From contig OY743171.1 in assembly GCA_963555705.1 (NCBI GenBank), positions 17,173,352 through 17,237,351 on the forward strand: DNA of 64,000 nt, given 5' to 3'. The stretch is from Ligustrum vulgare. Lineage: Eukaryota > Streptophyta > Magnoliopsida > Lamiales > Oleaceae. Each line of letters begins with the position of its first letter. Position 1 is the stretch's first letter. This document shows positions 54,558 to 64,000 of the stretch, piece after piece. The notes beneath the pieces are model-generated. The model did no database searches, was not told where the DNA came from, and was given only the letters and a program-made list of their open reading frames with translations. Position numbers and translations under genes: made by a program.

Positions 54558-56927
54558 TGTGACATAACCAGTCCCAAATCACCTAATGAACTCGAGACGT
54601 GTCATGCGCCGCTAGTAGACGCCAGCTAGATACTTGACCTACTACCAAAGCCACATTGACTAATTGACTATGAAAAATATTTTAAAATAAATTTGACAGA
54701 GTTTCCTTTAGAAAATTGACTAAAATCACCTGAAAAGCAACAATTTTTCTCGAACATAAAAATTTGATTTCAAATGGGCACCCATGTCCCTATAATGACC
54801 AACTAGTCAAAATAAGTACTTAGGAATCGACCTCTTTGTGTTTTAGAATTAAAAACCCCAAAATACACTAACTATGCAAAATGCAGCGAACTCAACATTT
54901 ATATACAAAACTCAAAATGGCTTATCTAACATGATAAGCATACCCCAAAAGAAATATAATTTATACAAAATGACAAAATGAGTCATATAACTAATAACAA
55001 AATGCGGTTCGACTCGGTGGATCAAGATGCTCCAATGTTGCTAAACTTAGCTACTATTTGATAAGAGAAATAGAGAAGGATTTTGTGAGTTTATAACTCA
55101 GTTAGTGGATAGTTCGAAAATAAATATACTTTACCCGTTTATGCATATATACTGAAAAAGCTTTACTTATTCTTTAATTCTTATACATACCTTATATTGA
55201 AACATAATTGAAACATAAAGCACTTCACTGTTTATTCTAAATGAGTAACTGTAAGGGATGTAAGTATAAGTAACCTTATATCAATGAAAACGGGAGTAAA
55301 ATATCATTTCAAAATACTATAAGCTGAAATCTATATTATGTAAATTAAATAACTGCATTCTATAATTCTTGGATTCTGGTAAACTATAATAATACTGAAA
55401 AATCACACCAAAGGTGGATCTGATAATTCTGAAATTCTGAGATTCTGTAATTCCGTGATTCTAAAATTCTGTAATTCTGGTCATACGCCCGCAGAGCTGC
55501 CCGAAGGCTATAAACTGGTCATACATTATGGAAACAAATTCAAAATAGTGCAGAGGAGGTAAAATAACCATATCAGGTCAAACACTGTGGAAACGAATTC
55601 ATATCAGTGTAGACTGGGGTAAAATCACTTGGGTACTTTTGATGGTTTTAAATAATAAATCTCTAAATATTCTAAAACATATAATATTGATAATTTGTCA
55701 ATTTAAAATGCTTAGACTGAACTGATCAAAACTCTTAAGAATAAATACTTAATCATAAAAATTCGCTTCATTTTGAAAATCACAAACTATAAGTGAAAAA
55801 TAGAAATATTCAACTTCTACAATATATATCAATGTCAACATGCACTATGTAACATAAACCTTTCATAAAAGGCTTGGAATTGAAATAATTTAAATAAATG
55901 CTTATTTTCTTAAAATAATTAATCCACTCACTGGGTATGAACCACAACTAGAAAGGTCAATATACTTTCCCAACCTCCTCTTTACCGCCTGAAATATAAT
56001 ATAAATAATCTCATTAACGACTACTTCAACCCCCAAATACATATAAAACCATAATGACTTAGAATCTCCATACTTAACAAAATTCTTAAATTCCTTTAAT
56101 TACTATAAGATTACTCTATTTTCTTGTCCATTTAATAATCTATAATCATCAAATTTACCTTCAAACTAGATGGCATGGTAATATTCCATTTTTCTATTCT
56201 AACAAAACCATGAACCATAAAGCTCCAATTAAATTCTTAGTTTAACCCCTACAACAATTCCTTCAAATAATCATCTCACTAAAAACATTGATCCCCCAAC
56301 ATTTCATACATTCAAGAATCTAAATAAAATTCTAGGGTTTGCCATAATTTGAATTCCTTACCTTGCTGAAAATAGAGATGGAAAATCAAGGTGTTTAGCT
56401 TGTAATTGTGCTTCTCTTCTCAACTGAAAAAGAATTGAAGTAGTAAGTTGAATCCCTAATCAATTACCACAAATATCTCGTAATTCTATGATTTCTTACC
56501 TCTTGAAAAACAACAATTGAATCTTAATTTCGAGTTGACATCCAAAACCACTTCCTCCTTTTCTTTTTCCTTTTTCTTCTTCTTTTTCTCCTCTTTTTCC
56601 TTCCTTTTTTCCTCCTTTTTCTCACGAGTTTCTGGCTTAGTTTCGTTCCCCAGCTTCTTCTCCTTCCAAAGTGTAAGAAAATGAGTTTAAATGTTTAGCT
56701 AGTGGACCACTAACTCTAATTTTTACAAGGTAAGTCCCTCATTTCCTTTTACATAATACTTTGGTCCATAACTTGATATAATAATAAAATAAATTCTCCA
56801 ACTTCTATATAATCCATTTAAACTCCCTTAAGTATATTTAATTGTAAAATATACCTAAAATAAATATTTATTCCATTTAAGTCCTTATTGAACTATGACT
56901 TTGACTAAATAAAATTGGGTTGTAACA
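54558..56927 (-). mobile_element. Solo LTR, minus orientation
   Basis: On the minus strand it starts TGTTACAACCC at 56927 and ends GGTTATGTCACA at 54558 (2,370 bp). The ends are partly complementary, like those of the LTR at 9309. A region with GTCATACGCCCGCAGAGCTG and a 60-bp-spaced repeat (TGGTCATACATTATGG / AGGTCAAACACTGTGG) lies near 55480-55600. The flanks CATTT and TTTTG do not match perfectly. No genes inside. Confidence 0.72.
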
Positions 56928-57152
56928 TTTTGCATCTAATTAAGGGGGGCAATAAATTGATGAATTGATATAATGAAAAATGAATAGAAATATAAATGAG
57001 AGATAAAATTTAAATGAGATGTGAATGAAGTAAATTCATACATATATTTGCATGCAGTGTTATGCCATGAATGATCCATTATGATTATATGCTATATATG
57101 GATAAAAGAAAAAATGAGATTGGTGACTTAAAATGAGTCATATGAATCTAAC

Positions 57153-57431
57153 GATCTTTGAATATTTATGCTTTAAATTCATCTCCTCTATACATGATTT
57201 ATATTTCTAATGAGTTGAAAATGTTATGAATATTTCATGAGATGATATGTGATCTTGTCATCTTATCGTTGCACTAATATTTTGATGAATCTTTTGATCT
57301 TTGAATATTTATGCTTTGAACTCATCTTTCCTATACATGATTTATATTTTTAGTGACTTGAAAATGTTGTGGATATTTCATGAGAAGATATGTGATCTTG
57401 ATATCCAATTGTTGCATTAATATTTTGATCT
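57153..57431 (+). repeat. Two tandem copies of a 143-bp unit
   Basis: GATCTTTGAATATTTATGCT at 57153 and 57296 each begin a unit containing CTATACATGATTTATATTT and GATATGTGATCTTG. It lies in the noncoding region before the Copia 3' LTR. Confidence 0.9.
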
Positions 57432-57443
57432 TATATATGCAGC

Positions 57444-58127
57444 CAGGGGCGGACCTAAGGTGGGTCCTAGTGGGCACGTGCCCCAGTAAAAAATCTGATT
57501 TTTTTTTTCCTTTTTTTTTAAAGAAAGAAACTAGAATTTGAGATTTTAGTTTGTTAAAAATTTGTGTTTAAAAATATTTTTTTATATTTTCAATGTAAAA
57601 TATGTGATTGAAAAGTAGACAGAGAAAATTAGTGATGTTAAAAAGTGGTTTGAAAAATTGTATTGTTTAAAAACATATTATTTTTTTTATAGTTTGTCAA
57701 ACAGAGGTTAAATTATATACTTTTGTTTGGAGCTTATACTTTCAAATTAATATTTTGTACTATTGATCTCTTTTGAAATTTATATTTGGAGATTGAATAT
57801 ATTTATACAATTGTTTATTTCTTTGTTTGTATCAGTAATTGATAAATAAAATTGTAATAACATTTCAAGCGTCTCTTCATTTTTCGCAACATTTATACAA
57901 CTTTGATTGTGGTGATTGGTATTCGTTGAATATCTGTTTACAATTGTTTATTTGATTGTTTGTATTAGTTATGAATAGATATTTGAAACATAAATCTGCA
58001 TTTTCTAAAGGATCTTTCTAAAAAAAAAATTTACGGGGGCGCTGCCCCCGAACCCCCGTAAACTCCGTCACGAATAACAAAAATTCATTTTTGTGCCCCA
58101 CTAAGATAAAACGTCTACGTCCGCCAG
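57444..58127. mobile_element. hAT-like non-autonomous element
   Basis: Inverted ends CAGGGGCGGACCTA and (other strand) CTGGCGGACGTAGACG. A palindromic ACGGGGGCGCTGCCCCCG with GAACCCCCGT lies near the right end. A Tourist-like MITE (57548) is nested within. The target duplication is not clear. Confidence 0.65.
57548..57711. repeat. Tourist-like MITE copy nested in the hAT-like element
   Basis: It follows the 8173-8339 MITE from TTTGTTAAAA through AAATATGTGATTGAAAAGT to CAAACAGAGG, with the left terminal bases lost. Confidence 0.8.
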
Positions 58128-58848
58128 CAATGTTAAAGAATATATATCTTTGATCATATGCAACATAGTACCTTGATATTATCTTGGTCATTCTCCTATA
58201 TGCTCATACTTTCGATACACATGTTTATACTATAGAGAGAAATGGATTACATGCCTATATGAGATAAATGATGATATTCAAATCCAATATAGTTGAAGAT
58301 ATGGCTTGACACCCATATGTTGAAATGATCTATGAATAATACGCTTTGAGATATGTTTTGAACTCATTGCATGCTATAAGTGTTCCATTAAGGGAGAATA
58401 TGATTACAACCATGACATTCGAGTTGTGCTTAATTATGATCTTATGCTTCTCAAATCCATGCTCATGATTAAATGAGAGTATATCTATTTGAAATCATCT
58501 TGTATCTACATGTCTTGACTTCCTATTCTGAAATTATCTTATGCACATGTATGCTCTGTCAACGAGGGAACTTATTTCCCAATGTCACCTTTTTTCTTAT
58601 GCCAAAAGTGAGAAAATTTGGGATGATTTTTTTGACTTGACTATGGATAATATATATGCATTGAAATGAATATGATAGATTATGTTGCTACTTGCTTTGA
58701 ATGGAAAATCATTGATTTGTAGAAGATAGGGGAAATATATGCTCAAAATGAATTTATCCATTATTCTCATTTCACTATGCCTTGATTATATGTTTATATT
58801 ATCTTAGCAAATTATTTTGTTTGACATAATCAAAAAGGAGAAAGTTAT

Positions 58849-58890
58849 TGACCTATGATTGATTTTAACCTTATTATTTTGATCATATAT
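58849..58890 (+). repeat. Start of Copia element 2 3' LTR
   Basis: TGACCTATGATTGATTTTAA and TTTTGATCAT match 44918-44957 after a purine-rich tract. Similarity stops near 58890. Confidence 0.7.
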
Positions 58891-59069
58891 CGAAAATTCG
58901 AGTGATTGAAGCAGCTATTTTCGAAGTAATAGAAAGAAAAGCAAATTCGACATTTGAACTTTTCACTAAGATAATGACATAAAATCGGAAACAATATACG
59001 ATTTTTGTGATTGCGATAACAGTTGAAATGGTGGGTGTATATAAGGTGCGAGATTTTTTTTTTTTTTTT

Positions 59070-59192
59070 TTTAAGTAGTCCGGACGAATACACGGTGCTT
59101 TGGGAAAGCACAAATTGAAGAAGGTTTTTATGCAGGTTGGCTGTTGGGTTGGGTATGGAAGCGGGAGGGATGATCACTTTTTCATCTTCCAA
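59070..59192 (-). other. Possible first-exon-like frame
   Basis: The minus-strand frame from ATG 59192 (MEDEKVIIPPASIPNPTANL) has coding-like codon use for about 40 residues and then enters an A-run and AT-rich sequence. No family recognised. It could be the start of a gene cut by the Copia insertion, or chance. Confidence 0.22.
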
Positions 59193-59681
59193 GTAGAAAT
59201 ATTTGTTAGAAAATTGATCATGGTGGCACTGAGTAAATTAATGAATAGTTTGGTGAGAATTGAGTAATCATCTAATGTTTAGTGAGCAAGTAGTAACCAT
59301 GAGTAAAGATCAATTGTCAATCATTTAACTAACTCGTCAAACTTAAAAAAATATTATCGCTACACGCTGACATGATTACCGGTAATTCAATGATCACCTC
59401 ATTATCCAAACCCAAAAAACCTGGCTTTGCCATTTACATCACAGAATAGATACAATGAAATTCTCAATTTATTAAGAACTTGAATACTTTGTTTACAGAA
59501 GAAATGTAAAAATCAATGAAATATGACCTCCCGCCAACTAAAATGAGCCAAAGATTGGTAAAAAAAATGATTTTGCACTTATAAGTGAATAAAAGAATGA
59601 AGATTTGAGTGACAACAGTCAGATTATGCAAGTAAAGGGCAGCTTCCACTTCCCATTATAGCTTATAAGTTAACTATTAGC

Positions 59682-61934
59682 TTAGTTACCTACAGGAATA
59701 GGTGTCCTCGGACTAGGCAATCCCATGTATGACACCCGTGGAGAAAGTCGAATCTTAGGACTTGGACGAGGTGATGGGATTGGACCGTGGCAGTTGAGAG
59801 GTCCATGCGCCACCCGAGGTGAAAGGTTAACTTGTTCGAGTGCTCGGAATTGTAACTCAGCAGGATACTCCCGTACGCATCCAATGCGCGGTCCAGCACC
59901 AGTAGTCCATTTGCAGGACATGCGCTTAGACAAGTTGAACACTGGTCTATCTTTCTGATCACAGGATGTAATTTCTTGTTCCCTGGTCAAACTATCGACC
60001 TCATGTGTGTTAGTATTTTCTGATAGTTTGGCTTCAGAAGTTGATCTTGGAAGCGATTCCTCGTAAGGATCCTTCTCGGAAGGAAGGTAATCATCATCAG
60101 CTGCACATCTCTGGACAAAAGAGAAACAGAAAAGCGTTAGACGAAATTGGTTAATAAACGAGATTAAGAGCCTGTTTGCTCCATCTAAAATTTTATCAAA
60201 AATTTTCAAACTCTATCTCAATCATCCATTCTTAGTCAAGCCCACATTTTTTTACTTTTCAAATCAATCAAAACCACGTATCCATCAAGAAACACAAAAA
60301 AAACTAAAAAATTAAAACTTTTTCATGGACTAAACGGGCTCTAATATAGGTGATATTCAGTTTACAGAACGATGAATGGAGCAATTACCTTCACATTAGC
60401 AAGATCTACACTGTGCTCCTCCAGGAAGCTTATGAATTCCCTGAAGTTCTCTTCAGTCGGGTGGTAGTGCCCACTGTATGGCCAAATTGCCTGCAAGGCC
60501 GTTACAAAATCATTAAATCTGCATTTGGAACTTAAAATTTCAAGTATACTGATCATATATGAATATGAATGTTTACCTCAAGAACTCCGTCATGAGCGAT
60601 TAATCTTCCAGCAGCTGTGATGGCACCACCAGCTAGAAAACTCGAATGCTGGAAGAGACCTTTCTTCTTCTGCCCAACGTATAAAATTCTTGTCGTGCTA
60701 AGAACAAATATCCATTTTGAACCCTCAACGGTCTCCACAATGGCACCACTTTGTTTATACACAAGCTTCCCATCTTCTACGATGACTTCATACTGTTCTC
60801 TCTCGTTCTGGTAGAGGAAAAAGTAGATTAGACGTCAACTTTACAGCCCATATACCCGACATAAAAATATAAATTCTGCAATAACTTGAACTTACTGGTG
60901 CTAGATATTTGATGCATTGGCGTTGCAATCTGGCCCTTGGACACTTATCAAGATTCACTTCTTTTCCGTCTCCAACATCGAGCCTTCACATAAAATAATC
61001 GATATTGTATGGAAAGTCAGAAAATATTATCTCTATAAATATATATTATAAGAATTTGAATCCTTTCTTTAGGAAAAGGGAGTCTTTAATGCACATTAGA
61101 GGGGTCGAAGAGGGTACTCACCAAAAGAAGAAAGGTTGAGCGCTTTCGCTTTTGAACCAGACGTCATAATATTGATGTAAATTGTGTCCATACCGATGAC
61201 GTGGATCAATCTACAATAAAAAAAGATAGCGAAAAGTGAGTAACAAAATTAATACGACCTAATGAAATCATATGAAAACTTTTGCACTTGACAGATTTAG
61301 GGGAGACATACAGCTTCAAGCCAGTGCTGTAGGGCCAGTTTTTGAGCCTTCTCATCCTTTGACAATCCTTTTCCAACCTTGGCTGCTCTCGTCCGGGCTC
61401 TAGCCCACCTAGAAACCGCAGTTTCGGGTTTCTCATCATTGAAGAATGAGACAGAGCTACGCTTGAGAGCGGCAAAGTCCAAAGCCTTCCACCTATACAC
61501 GTCAAATATAAACAATTACCAACACATAACGTAAATGAACAAATAACAACATAAACTACAAGTGTCTCAAAGACTAACCATAACTCCTCGACCACGACTG
61601 CACAATCTGCAAGGTTTCTTCGAGTCCGATAACTCTTGTAGACCTTTTGAAGCTTGACTGCTGCTGCATCAAGCTCGCTGACAGGTCTTGGAGAAAACAT
61701 AATGGCTGGTTCCGGGAGTTTATAAGTATCAACTTTCGCATTAGCATAATCAGATTCTGAGTTTCTTATTTCTTGAACTAAGTTTTTAAATGAAAGCGTC
61801 GTTTGAAGGACTAATTTTGCAGGCTCCAAGTTACTCAAGTTTATCGAATTCTCCCTAACCATCTTTTTGCATCCTTGAGCTGTTTTGATGGAAGTTGAAT
61901 CTGCTTTACCAAAGCTGTTCGTTCTTAAAGTCAT
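59682..61934 (-). CDS. IQ-motif calmodulin-binding protein of the IQM family
   Basis: Plant IQM proteins bind calmodulin in a calcium-independent way through one IQ motif and act in stress, light and hormone responses. Seven coding exons: 61934-61579, 61492-61312, 61210-61122, 60983-60896, 60807-60577, 60490-60389 and 60110-59682. All junctions are GT-AG and the frame is kept, giving 491 residues, usual for the family. Seen: IQ motif [16 protein letters not shown] near residue 95; [68 protein letters not shown]; and near the C-terminus [18 protein letters not shown]. The start is the ATG at 61934, the first in frame after an AG acceptor at 61945. The N-terminal segment is shorter than in IQM1. 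No disabling change seen. Confidence 0.93.
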
Positions 61935-62387
61935 CACCGGATTTCTTGAGGATAAACTGATACCGAATGCCAAACGAAGATTTAAAAAGTCAGAAAAAAT
62001 TTACAAAAACTTGCGTCAATTACAAAAATATAATTGAAACTAGAAGATTTGATCCATCATTTCATCAGCATAAATGTCTACACCAAATTATTATTATTAT
62101 TATTATTTATTTTCAATTTTATTTAGCATCATAATCAATATATAATTTCCCAGGAAATGCCTCCTAGAAATTGATACAGTTATTATTGATAAAGACCAAT
62201 CTTTATCAAACAAAAGTAAAGTTTGACCAAATTAAAACCATTACAGGGTTTGCAATTATAATTACACACATAATTATCTCGAATTTTTACAAAAAATATC
62301 ATAATCCACTCACCAGAAATGTAAAACCCTTTTGCGCTCTGAAAAAGATCCTATTGCGATATGATTCTGAATGTATAATGTCCCTGT
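61935..62387 (-). other. IQM leader exon and leader intron
   Basis: A proposed untranslated exon (about 62362-62314) ends CTG|GTGAGT. An intron of about 370 bp follows to CTCAAG|AAATCC (61945), ten nucleotides before the ATG at 61934. This explains the absence of an ATG in the longer open frame that extends to 61973, whose first codon is TTG. Confidence 0.55.
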
Positions 62388-62395
62388 TTATATAT
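62388..62395 (-). promoter_or_regulatory. TATA box of the IQM gene
   Basis: The minus strand reads TATATAAA in GGATATATAAACAGGG, about 30 nt upstream of the proposed leader exon. Confidence 0.6.
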
Positions 62396-62990
62396 CCTGC
62401 TCTAATGTGGGCAATGTTGGAAAAGAAATTCGAACATTTGAGTCAACTGGACCTTTAAACACGGCTATGAATTTTTTCTCGTATCAGTTTAACCAAGAAA
62501 TTTCTATATATTTTCTTGAAATAATGAAGAAAACGGTGAGTCTGATTCAAAGATGTACCAATTCAAAGCTTGATGTTTGAATCACTTTTCTGTGGAACAA
62601 GAAATATATATACACACCATCCAATAATAAACACACAAATATAGAGAGAGAAATGAGGAGGATGGTCAAGGAAAGTAAGCCATTCGCGGCTTCCGGGAAG
62701 AACCAGAAGAATTATTAACAACCCAAAATCAACAAAAACGTTGGAGTAAAATTTTCGTAATATGGGGAAATGGAATTTTGGCATTTTTAGTGTAAATTTC
62801 ACCCAAGTCCACAATGTTTGGAAACTGTGAACATAGGATCCCAACCTATAAAAAAGTGCTTCTGGAGGAAAAATAGTAGTGGAAATTACACCATCACCGG
62901 TATTTAAATTCCCAATTTCAAAAGTCATCTCTAACTATAATTTATACAATTATCAGGTAGTAATATAATTTTAATACTAATAATAATATT
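62396..62990. other. IQM upstream region
   Basis: No recognised gene. A minus-strand frame of 121 codons (62928-62563) has two hydrophobic stretches (LLIILLVLP and YICVFIIGWCVYIFLV) but matches nothing I know, and its reality is doubtful. Confidence 0.3.
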
Positions 62991-63606
62991 CACCCCAACC
63001 CCAACCCCACTGCACACACACCCCACCTAACGCAATAGTGCAATAGAATCCCTAAATCATTTCTCATTCTCTTCTTTCTTCTATATCTATCATCTTCATG
63101 GGGACGAAAGGGTCGGTGCTCAGTGAAGAACGGAGAAGACAACGCGCGATGAAGAAGGGCAACGCATTGTGGCCGCGAAGCTTCTTCTTTGTGGCCGGTG
63201 CTGCATCTTCTTCGCACGACGGCGCCTCTGCTTCTTCGCGGCGGCCAAGGTACTTTTATCATTTTAGCGATTCTACTTCGCAGTGGCCAATTGTGGCTCC
63301 AAATTCTCAGTGGTTTTTCAACGAATTTCGTGGATGCAGTGGCTTGAGTTTGTGGATGGGGTGGGGGATTGAGGTGGTGGTGCTTCGGTGGATGCGTGGT
63401 GCGGTGGGCCAGCGGTGGGGAGTGACGGTGCAGGTGATTTTCAGAAAGCTGATGAGGACCTCTTCGATTTAGTCTGTCTGTTTGTGAAAGTGTGTGGAAT
63501 GGATATGGGGAGCTCGATTAGCTTGGTTGAGTGTCTGAAATTGTGGTATTTGGCGCCGTTGTGGTGTGGGGTTGACGCTGGGGGTCTGTTTTGGTGGTGG
63601 CTATAG
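62991..63606 (+). other. CT-rich stretch followed by weak ORFs
   Basis: 63000-63097 is C/T-rich like a plant 5' leader, and ATG 63098 opens a frame of 124 codons (MGTKGSVLSEERRRQRAMKK) that becomes low-complexity and GGTGG-rich. No family recognised; it may be a decayed gene or an LTR leader similar in style to 31400-32200. Confidence 0.25.
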
Positions 63607-63754
63607 AAGTGATCTCGCCACTACTAGGTGGAAGCATCGGCGCCGCTGCTTCGATTTAGCAGCAGCGCCGCCGCTACCATCTAGCGGTGGTGCGGTTCAC
63701 ACCTAAGAGATGGCGATGGTTAGTTGTTTTACTGGTGGTTCTTACTGATTTTTT

Positions 63755-64000
63755 GGGTGGTGACGGTGACCATTGATTGGGCATTTGCGGTCACTGGTGG
63801 TTTCATGGTGTGTGATTGTGCTTGTGAATTGCGATCAGTAGTGGTTGTGTGGCTGTGTAACTGGTGGTGCAAAATCAATTTTGGGTGGTGACGGTGGTCA
63901 CTGATTGAGCATTTGCGGTCACTGGTGGTTCATGGTTGTATCATTGTGCTTGTGCATTGCAGTCACTGGTGGTTATGTGGCTGTGAAGTGTGGTCAGTAG
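63755..64000 (+). repeat. Tandem repeat with 128-bp period
   Basis: GGGTGGTGACGGTG at 63755 and 63883 begins units that share CATTTGCGGTCACTGGTGGTT, TGTGCTTGTG and GTGGCTGTG. The second copy runs off the window edge. Confidence 0.85.

Larger units (their letters stand above)
44918..58890 (+). mobile_element. Copia (Sirevirus-like) remnant 2 with nested insertions
   Basis: The 5' LTR starts TGACCTATGGTTAACTTTAA at 44918. A matching start TGACCTATGATTGATTTTAA at 58849 follows a purine tract (AAAAAGGAGAAAG), marking the 3' LTR. Between them are gag at 52020-53330, a pol end at 53700-53923 and a long region with tandem repeats. A long pol-to-LTR interval is typical of Sireviruses. Most of pol is deleted and the 3' LTR is cut after about 40 bp. 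Insertions: 45269-48947, 49251-49948, 50384-51419, 54558-56927 and 57444-58127. Confidence 0.7.

Noticed and set aside
61935..61973. Extension of the IQM frame upstream of 61934
   Set aside because: The first codon is TTG, no ATG is present, and an AG acceptor lies between, so this part is probably intron.

Overview
The window is AT-rich nuclear DNA from a flowering plant, most likely a eudicot. The evidence is one split calmodulin-binding IQM gene with GT-AG introns, a Cassandra element with 5S-like LTRs, Tourist-like and hAT MITEs, Sirevirus-like Copia debris and an integrated pararetrovirus. It is almost entirely a stack of nested, decayed transposable elements. The only host gene that looks intact is the IQM gene near the right end (minus strand, seven coding exons, about 491 codons).

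Layout. 1-297: the tail of an unidentified reading frame. 298-6139: a putative non-autonomous Helitron on the minus strand carrying fragments of four unrelated host genes, all in its own orientation: a MIC10-like gene, a RecQ helicase, an ATAD2/CDC48-type AAA ATPase and a calcium-dependent protein kinase. 6178-14949: a hAT transposon whose transposase is split by a second Helitron (7373-13171). That Helitron holds a Tourist-like MITE and a 3 kb solo LTR. 15446 to about 17840: a second, related hAT element with a transposase lacking its 3' end, inserted in a MITE. 18184-18640: a hAT MITE with an 8-bp target duplication.

18890-29129: an endogenous caulimovirid-like sequence on the minus strand. 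It has a tRNA-Met primer site, small coupled ORFs, a coat-protein region with zinc knuckle, a movement-protein-like region, two successive retropepsin-like domains, RT and RNase H, a downstream ORF, a TATA box and leader, then a cluster of small ORFs with one tandem duplicate. It is broken by stops, frameshifts and a solo LTR. 29700-36000: MITEs, Copia debris and a SINE. 36102-39170: a third hAT element with a nearly full-length but broken transposase. 39957-58890: two Copia elements, the second apparently abutting or inserted in the first. They are loaded with a complete small Gypsy-type element, a Cassandra TRIM, a MITE-like element with a U-snRNA-type promoter, two LTR-like insertions and more MITEs.

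58890-62400: the IQM gene and flanks. 62400-64000: intergenic DNA with weak ORFs and GGTGGT-rich tandem repeats. Apart from IQM, no set of genes forms a pathway. What is informative is the order of insertions, two Helitrons with well-defined ends, the captured gene fragments and the unusual layout of the viral integrant.
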